64,000 bases of DNA from Peribacillus faecalis (GCF_014712675.1 NZ_JACXSI010000009.1:1-64000); one strand, 5' to 3'; shown: positions 43,015 to 52,024, counted from the stretch's first letter. Program-made: numbers and translations. The notes: generated by a model not told the origin, from the sequence alone.

Positions 43015-44454
43015 TTAAGAAGCATTTTCTTCTAAAACTGTATCTTGTGAAGTGGAAGGTGTCTCTGGTTTTTGTTTCATAAATCGATAAAAAGCCAGTC
43101 CGCTTACAAGCAGTAATACACCTAAAATGAATGTTTTAAGGTCTGATGTACCGGCAAATAAAACGTAAACAGAATAAAATGTTGCTACTCCACCGATAAT
43201 TCCATCTTTCAGTCTTCCATCTTTAACGCCATATGTTTCTCCTGTAATTACGAGCTTCAATTGGAATGCAGCAGCGATTACATAAGGAACTAGGTACGAC
43301 AATGTTGCGATGTAAATAATAAAGTTAAATGCCTCTGAAATCGAGTTTGAAATCGTTGAAAAAATGAATAACTGACCTAATGCATTTGTCAGCAATAATG
43401 AAAATGCCGGAATGCCTTTTTTGTTTTCTTTCATAAAACGTGGAATGAAGATGCCTTGTTTAGCAGCGGCACTTGGTACTTCCGCTGAAAGCATTGTCCA
43501 TCCGATTGTAGAACCGATTAATGAAATTAAACCTAATGCTGCCAACAATTTTCCGCCGATTGGTCCTAAAACTGTTTCGATAGCGTCGATAAGCGGTTTT
43601 TCAGATGTTACTAGAACTTCTTGTGGAAGCAAGCCCATAACTAATGAACTGATTCCGATATAAATCGCTAATGTGATCATTAATCCTAATACTGTTGCAC
43701 GTTTAACATCTGATTGTTTTTTCGCTCTAGATGAGAAAACGACGGCTGATTCAACGCCGATGAAAGCCCATAAAGTTGCTACTGCCGCAGCATTAATTTG
43801 TCCAAGCATACCTACTGTTTCGCCGACTTCTGTTGTTTTGTCTGCAATAAAAGGTGTTATGTTAGATGCTTCAAAAGCTGTTAATCCAATAATAATAAAG
43901 ATGAAAAATCCAGTTACTTTTGCGGCTGTAGCGGCCAAGTTAATTTTACCTGCGCCCTCGATGCCTTTAAGAATAATGAAGTGAGTACCCCATAAAACAA
44001 TTGTACAAACTAAAAATGTAAGTGCATTTCCGACTTTTAGTGTAAAACCTCCGACTGTAAATAAATCAGCCTGACTCGTCATTACCGGGAAGAACGTTGA
44101 TAAATAACTGGCAAAAGTCGTTACAATCGCGATATTCCCTGCTAAGTTACCAATCCAGTATCCCCACGTTGACATAAATCCTGTTAATGTTGATGCTTTT
44201 GAGCCTTTTTTAAATAATTCTTTCGCATATATTTGCGGTCCGCCTTGTAGTTCAGGTTTTCTTTTTCCTAAGTTACCGAATACGAATGCGACGAATAAAA
44301 CGCCTAAACCTGTGAATATCCAAGCTGATATGACACCAGCCGGACTTGCCGCTTCTGCTAATGTTCTAGGAAGCATAAAGATTCCGGAACCGACCATGTT
44401 GCCGATTACCAATGATGTTAAAATCCAAAATCCAATTTTCTGTTGATTACCCAT
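43015..44454 (-). CDS. APC-family amino acid permease, lysine-regulated
   Basis: 479 aa from ATG 44454, with GAGGAG upstream (a longer frame to 44499 would read into the leader). About 12 membrane helices; start GFWILTSLVIGNMVGSGIFMLPRTLAE is the APC substrate loop, and WAFIGVESAVVFSSRAK is a second conserved block. It most resembles basic amino acid antiporters (ArcD/LysP-like). The lysine riboswitch in front indicates lysine or a related diamine as the substrate. Confidence 0.88.
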   Translation of the reverse strand: MGNQQKIGFWILTSLVIGNMVGSGIFMLPRTLAEAASPAGVISAWIFTGLGVLFVAFVFGNLGKRKPELQGGPQIYAKELFKKGSKASTLTGFMSTWGYWIGNLAGNIAIVTTFASYLSTFFPVMTSQADLFTVGGFTLKVGNALTFLVCTIVLWGTHFIILKGIEGAGKINLAATAAKVTGFFIFIIIGLTAFEASNITPFIADKTTEVGETVGMLGQINAAAVATLWAFIGVESAVVFSSRAKKQSDVKRATVLGLMITLAIYIGISSLVMGLLPQEVLVTSEKPLIDAIETVLGPIGGKLLAALGLISLIGSTIGWTMLSAEVPSAAAKQGIFIPRFMKENKKGIPAFSLLLTNALGQLFIFSTISNSISEAFNFIIYIATLSYLVPYVIAAAFQLKLVITGETYGVKDGRLKDGIIGGVATFYSVYVLFAGTSDLKTFILGVLLLVSGLAFYRFMKQKPETPSTSQDTVLEENAS

Positions 44455-44516
44455 TTGACAATCTCCTCTGAAGTTAATAGTCTCTTGTTCGTTACTCATT
44501 CACAACAGGTAGAGAA

Positions 44517-44550
44517 AATAAAAACACACCACTTAAAGATGGTGTGTTGT
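44517..44550 (-). terminator. Riboswitch-controlled terminator
   Basis: ACACACCATC and GGTGTGT arms followed by TTTTTATTTTC on the minus strand, between aptamer and permease. Expected to form when lysine is bound. Confidence 0.8.
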
Positions 44551-44574
44551 CTGTATCTACAACGCTCACCAACT

Positions 44575-44767
44575 TTGATGGATAGTTCTCCATAGCAAAA
44601 TGCTATGACAGTCCTGCACCTGTTCGATGCAGTCCCAGCTTACTGCGACCAGAAATTCGCAGCGCTTCGGCGGTGGTTCCTTTCAACAAACGTCATCGAG
44701 TTTTCTGACTCTCGGTTTATGTACTCTTAAACACCGCAACCTCTACCTCATCTATTGCTGATGAGGA
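44575..44767 (-). ncRNA. Lysine riboswitch (L-box)
   Basis: On the minus strand: GATGAGGTAGAGGTTGCGG, TTTAAGAGTACATAAACCG, TTGAAAGGAACCACCGCCGA and AGCGCTGCG, then the GGGACTGCATCG and CTGTCATAGC stems. These AGAGGTGC / AAGAGTA / GAAAGG...CCGCCGAAG landmarks define the L-box lysine aptamer. It is followed by a terminator and the permease gene. Confidence 0.93.
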
Positions 44768-44794
44768 CTATAATGTATTATTTAATATAATCAT

Positions 44795-44823
44795 ATAATA
44801 ATTTAGTGCAACATATCTGTCAA
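44795..44823 (-). promoter_or_regulatory. Sigma-A promoter of the riboswitch-permease unit
   Basis: Minus strand: TTGACA, 17 bp, TATTAT, immediately after the stop of the EAL gene. Confidence 0.8.
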
Positions 44824-44827
44824 GCCG

Positions 44828-45931
44828 TTACATAATTCTATATTTATACGTATTTTCTTTGACCTTCGAGAAATGATGTTTAATATTCGCTTTTTCCCTT
44901 TTAAAGTGCAATTTTGTCTTTAGTAGGATTGGCAACAGCTGACAAGCTGTTACCGGCTTTGAATAATGATAGCCTTGTATTAAGTGAATTGCTTTCCACT
45001 TCATTTGCTGCATCATTTCATCCGTTTCGATTCCTTCAGCAACAATTGTCATGTTTAATGTATTCAGTGCATTTATAATCGCTTGTAATACCGCATTATT
45101 TTTCCCATTATCTATAAACTGCTTATCGATTTTCACCATTGAAATAGGCAATGTGTTTATGTAGGAAAATGAAGTGTGACCGGCTCCAAAGTCATCAATT
45201 GCGAAAATCACCCCAAGTTCTGCTAACTTCGTCATATTGCTAACTAATGATTCACTTACAGTTAATGATGAATGCTCGGTAATTTCTAAAATAATACTTT
45301 CTGGCGATACATTGTATTTTGTTGCTAATTGAGTAAAGTTGTTCAAGAAACTATCTTCTTGTAATGTTTGATTGCTAATATTAATATGTGTCTTTATTCG
45401 AATATCATTTTTTTGCCATTCACATATTTGTTTAAAAACCGTTTCTATAACCCAATATTCCAATTGTGACAGCTGCTCACGCGCTTCAAGTAAAGGTATA
45501 AAGACTGCTGGTGAAATGTATTCTTCTTTATGTTTCCATCTGATTAGTGCTTCAACATTTGTGCAGCTATTCGATTTAAGATTTAAAATCGGCTGATAGT
45601 TTAATGAGAACTCATTATTTTGCAATGCGATTTCCCAATTGTTTAAAATATATTGAGTACGTTCATCAGTGATTTCTTTTTTTTCGATATAGCCATCAAA
45701 CCATCCCGAAACAAAAGATCTATGGATATGAAAAATATATAAAGCGCTATTCACCTTTACTTCAAAAGTTAAAACTTTGAACTCCGGCTCTGCATTTATT
45801 TTATTTAAAATAAGTTCTTCTACGCATATACATTCACGCAATTCTTTTATATGTTTTCCGACTTTCTCAATAATCCGGATTGAATCCATTTCTGCATGAC
45901 CTACAATAAAGTGTGTAAAAGTAGTATCCAT
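44828..45931 (-). CDS. EAL-domain cyclic-di-GMP phosphodiesterase
   Basis: 367 aa. N-terminal region of about 105 residues without a named fold, then an EAL domain: NVEALIRWKHKE (about 128-139), ILEITEHSS, FAIDDFGAGHTSF, VKIDKQFID and TIVAEGIETDEMM. All the metal-binding residues usually required (E of EAL, E of TEH, DD, K and E of AEG) are visible, so it should cleave c-di-GMP. No membrane segment. This could affect matrix production, but no physical link to the eps operon is seen. Confidence 0.9.
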   Translation of the reverse strand: MDTTFTHFIVGHAEMDSIRIIEKVGKHIKELRECICVEELILNKINAEPEFKVLTFEVKVNSALYIFHIHRSFVSGWFDGYIEKKEITDERTQYILNNWEIALQNNEFSLNYQPILNLKSNSCTNVEALIRWKHKEEYISPAVFIPLLEAREQLSQLEYWVIETVFKQICEWQKNDIRIKTHINISNQTLQEDSFLNNFTQLATKYNVSPESIILEITEHSSLTVSESLVSNMTKLAELGVIFAIDDFGAGHTSFSYINTLPISMVKIDKQFIDNGKNNAVLQAIINALNTLNMTIVAEGIETDEMMQQMKWKAIHLIQGYHYSKPVTACQLLPILLKTKLHFKREKANIKHHFSKVKENTYKYRIM

Positions 45932-46164
45932 ATTTCGATAACCTCCTTTTCATTGTCCTCCAGATCATTCATCTATTAAGGATGTTATACCTAGTAAGAA
46001 ATGAATCTTATTACCTCTCTTTGTATAACTATACTTTAAAACATTTATCGGGAAATTTATATAGTTTGAGGGGATTGCAAGGTTTCGAATTTTTTTGAGG
46101 GTTTTATTAAAGATTTTTGGTGGAGTCTTGTTTTAACTTAGTATTCTATATTGATAAATGAAAA

Positions 46165-46195
46165 TAGAAGGAAAGATTGGTTCTTCCCTTCTACC
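46165..46195 (-). terminator. Possible terminator after the repeat-peptide gene
   Basis: AGAAGG and CCTTCT arms with a GATTGGTTCTTC-type loop; on the minus strand followed by ATTTTCATTT. Moderate strength. The rest of the 45932-46205 gap shows nothing I recognise. Confidence 0.5.
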
Positions 46196-46205
46196 TTTTG
46201 ATGAA

Positions 46206-46598
46206 TTATAGAATATTATTATAATTGATTTTTAATAATCCAGGTCCAGGCTGATATCCGCCGTGAGCTACTTCTATTTTCATGTTACTCAACAATCCAG
46301 GTCCAGGCTGATACCCGCCGTGAGCTACTTCCATTTTCATGTTACTCAACAATCCAGGTCCAGGCTGATACCCGCCGTGAGCTACTTCTATTTTCATGTT
46401 ACTCAACAATCCAGGTCCAGGCTGATATCCGCCGTGAGCTACTTCTATTTTCATGTTACTCAACAATCCAGGTCCAGGCTGATACCCGCCGTGAGTAATA
46501 TCCGTATTAGTATTTTTAAATAAGTACTCATTATTTAGTGTTAATGAGAAACATAGTACTGTTAAGAGGAGCCCTAGTTTTATTCTTTTTTTCTTCAT
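46206..46598 (-). CDS. Secreted five-repeat signalling peptide precursor
   Basis: 130 aa from ATG 46598, with GGAGAG 9 bases upstream; its first 68 bp overlap the 3' end of the regulator gene. Signal peptide about residues 1-21 (KKKRIKLGLLLTVLCFSLTL). Then five copies of HGGYQPGPGLL at residues 36, 55, 74, 93 and 112, spaced by SNMKIEVA (one copy SNMKMEVA), exact 19-residue period. This layout (TPR-HTH regulator followed by an overlapping small secreted protein) is that of RRNPP quorum-sensing pairs such as PlcR/PapR or NprR/NprX. Multi-copy versions are less common. The mature peptide presumably lies within HGGYQPGPG. Confidence 0.85.
   Translation of the reverse strand: MKKKRIKLGLLLTVLCFSLTLNNEYLFKNTNTDITHGGYQPGPGLLSNMKIEVAHGGYQPGPGLLSNMKIEVAHGGYQPGPGLLSNMKMEVAHGGYQPGPGLLSNMKIEVAHGGYQPGPGLLKINYNNIL
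46233..46493. repeat. 57-bp tandem repeat array inside the peptide gene
   Basis: Four full 57-bp units and one partial unit, nearly identical at DNA level. They encode the repeated peptide, so the array is coding and not a CRISPR. Near-identity of third positions indicates recent amplification or homogenisation. Confidence 0.95.
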
Positions 46599-47841
46599 CT
46601 TTAATTCTCTCCATTTCCATAAAATATGTAGCAGACTCTTTATATCGTTTTTGGACATAATAATACTTACCTAAATAAGTATATATATATCTTAAGTTTT
46701 CTAAGTAGTTATTTTTTATAAAGAAATGAATAGTCTTTTTTTGTATTTTCCAATGCATTTTCTCATTACCTTCTAATAGATATAATTCTGCTTTTTGAGC
46801 TAAAATAATCATTTTGTTATATTCAGTTGTTATATAGCTCTCACCTTTCTCAATATAATAACTAGCTTTTTCATAGTGATTTAATTTAAGGTAACAAGTA
46901 ATTATAGTTTGAATTATTTCTATCGGTAATTGAATGTTATTTTTTTCTGATTCCTTGAAATAATATAACGATTTTTCATATTGTTCATGATTAAAATAAA
47001 TCGTTCCAATATGTTGATAGGCTATAGATTTAACTTGTTCAGATTCATTTTGCTCAGCTAATTTTCTTAAGCGATCTACTATATTTAATGCTTTATCATA
47101 TTGCTTACTATTAATTAAAAGGGCTGATAATTGTATATATGCCACAAAAGTTAGATTACTATAATCGCGTTCATCTACTTTACAGATTGCTTTATTTATA
47201 TAAGTCAAAGATTCCTCATAAAGTGATAATCTCATACTTATATTGGACAAATTAATAAGTATATTAATTAATACAAAGTCATCAGAACAAATATTTAATA
47301 TTTCATTTCCATAACTGTAACTTCGCTCATATTCCTCTTTAACAAAGTTAATCTGCATTAAAAAGTAGTAATAATACAACTGGAATTCAGATGGATATTC
47401 TTCGATATTTGAGATTGGCAAGAATAACGATAAGTACTCCTCTTCAATCTCCAAAGCTTTATTAATTCGTCCTTTTTTTATGTGATATACTGCTCTCAAC
47501 ATATTGAACGATATTTCCTGCTGAATACACTCAATCGGATGCTTTAAGGACTTCAGTAATTGTTTTGCTTCTTCAAGATCATTGTTTAATATCGCTTGAA
47601 AAAGCATTTCGATAATTTCTCCTGTAACTTCATTTACCTTGTCCCAATTCAAAAAATAAGATATAGGTACGTCCATGCTTTGGGACATTAGTAATATGAT
47701 GTCGTTGGATGCTTGGTATTTACCTGTCTCGATATTACCTAAATGGGAACTGGAAACATGGATTTTTTTGGCGAAGTCCGTTTGCGTCAGTTTATTTTTC
47801 TTCCTGGCGTAAGCAATTCGTCGGCCTAAATGAACCTCCAC
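46531..47841 (-). CDS. RRNPP-type HTH-TPR regulator paired with the repeat peptide
   Basis: 436 aa from a GTG at 47841, with AAGAGGTG upstream. An ATG at 47883 overlaps the -10 and is unlikely. XRE helix-turn-helix at about residues 4-60 (GRRIAYARKKNKLTQTDFAK, SSSHLGNIETGKY). The rest is a tetratricopeptide array (for example YEESLTYINKAICKV and HEQYEKSLYYFKESEKN). This is the layout of PlcR/NprR/PrgX-like regulators that bind a re-imported peptide. The partner is the overlapping gene at 46206-46598. Likely targets nearby are unknown. Confidence 0.88.
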   Translation of the reverse strand: MEVHLGRRIAYARKKNKLTQTDFAKKIHVSSSHLGNIETGKYQASNDIILLMSQSMDVPISYFLNWDKVNEVTGEIIEMLFQAILNNDLEEAKQLLKSLKHPIECIQQEISFNMLRAVYHIKKGRINKALEIEEEYLSLFLPISNIEEYPSEFQLYYYYFLMQINFVKEEYERSYSYGNEILNICSDDFVLINILINLSNISMRLSLYEESLTYINKAICKVDERDYSNLTFVAYIQLSALLINSKQYDKALNIVDRLRKLAEQNESEQVKSIAYQHIGTIYFNHEQYEKSLYYFKESEKNNIQLPIEIIQTIITCYLKLNHYEKASYYIEKGESYITTEYNKMIILAQKAELYLLEGNEKMHWKIQKKTIHFFIKNNYLENLRYIYTYLGKYYYVQKRYKESATYFMEMERIKDEEKKNKTRAPLNSTMFLINTK

Positions 47842-47881
47842 TAGTACAGTCACCTCTTTTCTATACCTATTATTCCTTACC

Positions 47882-47911
47882 ATTATAAGTAATTATTGGG
47901 TTATATGTAAA
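47882..47911 (-). promoter_or_regulatory. Sigma-A promoter of the regulator-peptide unit
   Basis: Minus strand: TTTACA, 18 bp, TATAAT. Immediately upstream of the -35 lies the inverted repeat TAAGT-N3-ACTTA (47912-47924), a candidate operator for the regulator itself. Confidence 0.7.
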
Positions 47912-47970
47912 TAAGTATGACTTAAAAACAATAGTTTGTGTTAAAACCGTAAAAAAATCGATACTTTTCA

Positions 47971-48000
47971 TTAGAACTCTTGCGATAACAAGATAGTTCT
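47971..48000 (-). other. Stem-loop between galU2 and the regulator
   Basis: AGAACTCTTG and CAAG-AT-AGTTCT pair around a CGATAA loop. No T-run follows, so it is not a standard terminator. Confidence 0.4.
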
Positions 48001-48082
48001 TAATACCTACTTACTAATCAAAAAAAATTATAAACCAACAAATTAGGACAATATCATTAGTTTAAATATGTTACTATCATTT

Positions 48083-48970
48083 TCAGTTTTCATTTTTGGA
48101 TAGTTCACGATCGATAATAATTGATAAATAAGGCAGCACTTTATGGCGAAGTTCTTCGTGTCTTAATGCCATTTCTATTGTAGTTTGAATAAAGCCGAAT
48201 TTCTCGCCGACGTCATAACGGGTGCCTTCGAATTCATATGCATAGATGGCTTCGATCTCATTTAATCTGGCAATGGCATCCGTCAGCTGAATTTCTCCTC
48301 CGGTTCCAGGTTCTTGATTTTCTAAAATATCGAAGATCAACGGATTTAAAATGTATCTTCCCATTACAGCTAAGTTGGAAGGCGCTTCGCTTTGCTCAGG
48401 TTTTTCGATAACATTTTTCACGTTGTATATACGGTGTCCAATTTGGCTTATGTCGGCAATTCCATAGCGTGATGCGTCCTCCGGCGGTACTCGTTGAACA
48501 CCGAGAATTGAGGCGTTGTATCGGTTATATTGATTCATCATTTGCCGCAAGCAAGGTGTTTCTGATTCGACGATATCATCACCTAACAGTACAGCAAATG
48601 GTTCGTTTCCGATGAATTTCCGTGCGCACCAGACAGCATGCCCTAATCCTTTTGGCTCTTTTTGGCGAATATAATGGATATCAACTAAATTTGAAGAGGT
48701 TCTCACCTGCTCTAGAGCATCAAATTTCCCTTTTTTATAAAGGGCTGTTTCCAACTCAAACGAATGATCAAAATGATCTTCAATTGACCGTTTGCCCTTT
48801 CCTGTCACGATAATAATATCTTCTATGCCTGATTGGACCGCTTCTTCAATAATGTATTGTATTGTCGGTTTATCAACAATTGGCAGCATTTCTTTCGGCA
48901 TTGCTTTAGTCGCGGGGAGAAAACGGGTACCTAAACCCGCTGCTGGAATAATAGCTTTTCGTATTTTCAT
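48083..48970 (-). CDS. galU: UTP-glucose-1-phosphate uridylyltransferase (copy 2)
   Basis: 295 aa; landmarks as in copy 1 ([49 protein letters not shown]). It stands where rfb operons usually have RmlA, but the sequence is of the GalU type and should make UDP-glucose (some relatives also accept dTTP). It starts 6 bp after the rfbB stop. It is highly similar to 37472-38368, so one copy may be housekeeping and one exopolysaccharide-specific. Confidence 0.93.
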   Translation of the reverse strand: MKIRKAIIPAAGLGTRFLPATKAMPKEMLPIVDKPTIQYIIEEAVQSGIEDIIIVTGKGKRSIEDHFDHSFELETALYKKGKFDALEQVRTSSNLVDIHYIRQKEPKGLGHAVWCARKFIGNEPFAVLLGDDIVESETPCLRQMMNQYNRYNASILGVQRVPPEDASRYGIADISQIGHRIYNVKNVIEKPEQSEAPSNLAVMGRYILNPLIFDILENQEPGTGGEIQLTDAIARLNEIEAIYAYEFEGTRYDVGEKFGFIQTTIEMALRHEELRHKVLPYLSIIIDRELSKNEN

Positions 48971-48976
48971 CTTCTC

Positions 48977-49969
48977 TCATCCTTTTTCAGTATGATAAGT
49001 ACCATTTTTTATGCTTTCCCACCATTGTCTATTGCTGATATACCATTCAATCGTTTCCAATATGCCGGAATCAAAATTATACTTTGGTGTCCATCCTAAT
49101 TGTTTGCTGATTTTCTTGGAATCAATAGCGTAACGACGGTCATGACCGAGACGATCGGGAACATACGTAATTAAATCTGCTGAAACACCAAGCTTTTCTA
49201 TAATTAATTGGACAATTTCATTATTCGTTTTTTCATTGTTGCCTCCGATGTTATATACTTCGCCCTCCTTTCCTTGATGGATGACTAAATCTATAGCAGA
49301 GCAATGGTCAGCCACGTGAAGCCAATCTCGTATATTTTTTCCGTCTCCATATATCGGCAACACTTCACCTTCTAACGCATTCGTCACCATTAACGGTATC
49401 AGCTTCTCTGGAAATTGATACGGGCCATAATTATTGGAACATCTCGTAATATTGATTGGCAGATTAAACGTTTCATAATAAGCACGGACAAGCAAATCAG
49501 CTCCCGCTTTGCTTGCCGAATACGGACTGTTTGGAGCTAAAGGCGTTTCCTCTGTAAAAAAACCCGCTTCTCCCAGGCTTCCATATACTTCATCGGTAGA
49601 GATTTGCACAAACTTATCAATATTATTTTCATTAGCCGCATCCAATAATACTTGCGTTCCTAAAACATTCGTTTTGACAAATACCCCCGGGTCGGAAATA
49701 CTACGGTCTACATGAGATTCCGCAGCAAAGTTCACAATGATTCGTATTTGATGCTCTTTTATGATTGAATTTACTAATTGCTTGTCGCCGATATCGCCTT
49801 TTATGAACGTGTGGCGACTGTCAGCGCCCAAACTACTTAAATTCTCGACATTCGCGGCATATGTTAATAAATCGAGATTGACAATGTTATAATCGGCATA
49901 TTTATTAAGCATGTATGAGATAAAATTAGATCCGATAAATCCCATACCGCCTGTCACTAAGATGTTCAT
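48977..49969 (-). CDS. rfbB: dTDP-glucose 4,6-dehydratase
   Basis: 330 aa. NAD site TGGMGFIGSNF, catalytic STDEVYGSLGEAG (the TDE triad) and YSASKAGADLLVRAY. Converts dTDP-glucose to dTDP-4-keto-6-deoxyglucose. Preceded closely by rfbC (4 bp). The operon lacks rmlA and rmlD in this window, so those steps must come from elsewhere or the end product is not rhamnose. Confidence 0.94.
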   Translation of the reverse strand: MNILVTGGMGFIGSNFISYMLNKYADYNIVNLDLLTYAANVENLSSLGADSRHTFIKGDIGDKQLVNSIIKEHQIRIIVNFAAESHVDRSISDPGVFVKTNVLGTQVLLDAANENNIDKFVQISTDEVYGSLGEAGFFTEETPLAPNSPYSASKAGADLLVRAYYETFNLPINITRCSNNYGPYQFPEKLIPLMVTNALEGEVLPIYGDGKNIRDWLHVADHCSAIDLVIHQGKEGEVYNIGGNNEKTNNEIVQLIIEKLGVSADLITYVPDRLGHDRRYAIDSKKISKQLGWTPKYNFDSGILETIEWYISNRQWWESIKNGTYHTEKG

Positions 49970-49973
49970 GCGA

Positions 49974-50528
49974 TCAACTCCAAGTAAAATTGTTATCGGC
50001 TTCCTCTAAAGCAGGATTTTTAGCATCTTTTTCGGATAAAACAGGGTTATTGATCGGCCATTGAATGCCTATTTTTGTATCATTCCAAACAATTCCTCTG
50101 TCATATTGTGCGGAATATAACGCATCTACTTTATACTGAACTTCAGTGAAATCAACGAGTGTGCACAATCCGTGAGCAAACCCTTTCGGTATAAGCAGTT
50201 GCCTTCTGTTTTCGGCAGAAAGGACATAACCATCCCATTGTCCATATGTAGGAGAACCTTTACGAATATCGACTATGACATCAAAGATAGCGCCCCTTGT
50301 CGCCCGAACCAATTTTGTTTGTGCGCAGGGATTCAACTGATAATGCAATCCCCTAATTGTGCCTTTTCTAACAGATAAGGAATGGTTATCTTGAAGAAAA
50401 TTTGTATTAAATCCAAAGTTCTTAAACAATTCAGCATTATAGCTTTCCATAAAAAACCCTCTTGAATCTTCATATACAACAGGCTCAATTATGAATGCTT
50501 CATTAAATTTAGTCGGAACAATCTTCAA
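49974..50528 (-). CDS. rfbC: dTDP-4-dehydrorhamnose 3,5-epimerase-like RmlC
   Basis: 184 aa cupin enzyme. EDSRGFFMESYNAELFKNFG, KGTIRGLHYQLNP (catalytic His), FDVIVDIRKGSPTYGQWDG and IPKGFAHGLCTLVDF are the RmlC signatures. The first codon is TTG (50526-50528) with GGAG 6 bases upstream. First gene of the rfbC-rfbB-galU2 operon. The 200 bp upstream contains no strong promoter that I could identify. Confidence 0.93.
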   Translation of the reverse strand: MKIVPTKFNEAFIIEPVVYEDSRGFFMESYNAELFKNFGFNTNFLQDNHSLSVRKGTIRGLHYQLNPCAQTKLVRATRGAIFDVIVDIRKGSPTYGQWDGYVLSAENRRQLLIPKGFAHGLCTLVDFTEVQYKVDALYSAQYDRGIVWNDTKIGIQWPINNPVLSEKDAKNPALEEADNNFTWS

Positions 50529-50729
50529 TGATCTCCATCCCCTTTTTTAAGTGAAATCATTTTTGAAGCACTGTACACGGCTATGTATAAAGTTGTTTAT
50601 CCTCCATAGCACATGGCATTCAGACTATAAAACAGTATATGCTGCAGCTTTCCGTATAGTCTTATAAAACGGATATTTTCATACATCCCATCACATAATA
50701 AAAACACTGTACTAAAGAGGAGATTTTTT

Positions 50730-51491
50730 ATGAAAAAATGTTTTATACTTTTCTTTTTATTATTGGTAATATTCGTGACAGCTAATGAAGCAAACGCACA
50801 TAGAGATAGTCGAGAAGCGTATGAAAAAACAGGTAAGGTCATTTGGGAGGTCAAAACAGAAGAAAAAATTGTGGCTATTACGTTTGATGACGGTCCGCAT
50901 CCTGTTTTCACACCGCAAATATTGGACATACTCGCTAAACATAATGCAAAGGCCACCTTTTTCGTTGCCGGAAACAAAGTGGAACGGTTTCCCGAAGTGT
51001 TGAAGCGCACAGCGAAAGAAGGGCATGAAATAGCAAACCATACATACAGCCATATTTATAGCGGCAAAATCAGTTCGGAAAAATTGACGAATGAACTGGA
51101 AAAGACTGATGTAATTATTCAAAACCTGATAGGTAAAAAGCCTACATTATATCGTCCTGTTGGAGGTCTGTACAATAATAATATTATTCATACAGCCATT
51201 AAAAACGGGAAGATTGTTGTATTATGGTCATGGAATCAGGATCCGCATGATTGGAAAAGTCCTCCTGCCTCCAAAATTGCTTCTTACATAAAAAAAGGGC
51301 TAAGCCCAGGAGATATCATCTTATTGCATGATTGGCACGGAACTGAAGATTCAACCATTTCTCAAACGGTCAATGCTTTGGACGATGTACTGACGTATCT
51401 TGATGAAAATGGCTACAGATGTGTGACCGTCACACAATTGCTTTATGAATCTTCGCAATCAGTTCCGGACATCGTCGATCCTTTCGAATAA
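50730..51491 (+). CDS. Secreted polysaccharide deacetylase (NodB domain)
   Basis: 253 aa with a signal peptide (MKKCFILFFLLLVIFVTANEANA). NodB motifs: VAITFDDGPHP (Asp-Asp, about 52-62), HEIANHTYSHIY (His-His metal ligands), LYRPVGGLYNN and ILLHDWHG. It removes acetyl groups from peptidoglycan or another N-acetylated polymer outside the membrane. RBS AGAGGAG is at a good distance. Resembles PdaA/PdaB-like enzymes of sporulation, but which one is not clear. Confidence 0.88.
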   Translation: MKKCFILFFLLLVIFVTANEANAHRDSREAYEKTGKVIWEVKTEEKIVAITFDDGPHPVFTPQILDILAKHNAKATFFVAGNKVERFPEVLKRTAKEGHEIANHTYSHIYSGKISSEKLTNELEKTDVIIQNLIGKKPTLYRPVGGLYNNNIIHTAIKNGKIVVLWSWNQDPHDWKSPPASKIASYIKKGLSPGDIILLHDWHGTEDSTISQTVNALDDVLTYLDENGYRCVTVTQLLYESSQSVPDIVDPFE

Positions 51492-51612
51492 TCAATTACA
51501 GGTTTTGTATTGTTATCAAAAAATATATATATTTCTAACAAGTACCATTTCACATCTGCTTACTATATACTACTAATTGTTCAATTAGTACATAAGCCTA
51601 AGGAGAAAAAAG

Positions 51613-51993
51613 ATGATAAATAAAATTGGAAAGATTACCTTATACGTTGACGATCAAAAAGCAGCAAAAGCTTTTTGGACAGAAAAAATGAATTTTGTTG
51701 TGAAATTTGAACAGCCAATGGGTCCTAATATGACATGGCTAGAAGTCGGACCAAGCGAAGATGAGTTCACTACTTTTGTTTTGTATGATAAAAAAATGAT
51801 GCAACAGCAAAATCCATCAGCCAACGTCGGACACCCAAACATTTTGTTAAGCACGACTGACATTGAATCTGCTCATGCACAAATGCAAGCTAACGGAGTG
51901 AATGTAGAGCCCATTATGAAGATGCCTTATGGCAGTATGTTCAAATTTAAAGATCAAGACGGCAATGATTTCATCTTGCGCGAAGATAAATAA
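51613..51993 (+). CDS. VOC-superfamily protein (glyoxalase/bleomycin-resistance fold)
   Basis: 126 aa, one paired beta-alpha-beta-beta-beta unit: ITLYVDDQKAAKAFWTEKMNF at the start and MFKFKDQDGNDFILRED at the end. ATG 51613 has AAGGAG upstream. Short VOC proteins act as lyases, isomerases or drug binders; the sequence does not tell which. Monocistronic with a small terminator following. Confidence 0.85.
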   Translation: MINKIGKITLYVDDQKAAKAFWTEKMNFVVKFEQPMGPNMTWLEVGPSEDEFTTFVLYDKKMMQQQNPSANVGHPNILLSTTDIESAHAQMQANGVNVEPIMKMPYGSMFKFKDQDGNDFILREDK

Positions 51994-51995
51994 AT

Positions 51996-52022
51996 AAGAA
52001 AAACCGTCACCGGTCCTTTTCT
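51996..52022 (+). terminator. Small terminator after the VOC gene
   Basis: AGAAAA-ACCG-TCAC-CGGT-CCTTTTCT hairpin directly after the stop codon. Confidence 0.5.
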
Positions 52023-52024
52023 AT

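Noticed and set aside
46233-46493. 57-bp tandem repeats, CRISPR-like in spacing at first sight
   Set aside because: The repeats are contiguous, in frame and encode the peptide units; there are no unique spacers and no cas genes.
46263-46523. Repetitive plus-strand frame opposite the peptide gene
   Set aside because: It is the antisense shadow of the repeats; it has no signal peptide or RBS, while the minus frame has both.
47842-47883. ATG 47883 as start of the RRNPP regulator
   Set aside because: The ATG lies within or directly at the -10 of the likely promoter; the GTG at 47841 has a good RBS.
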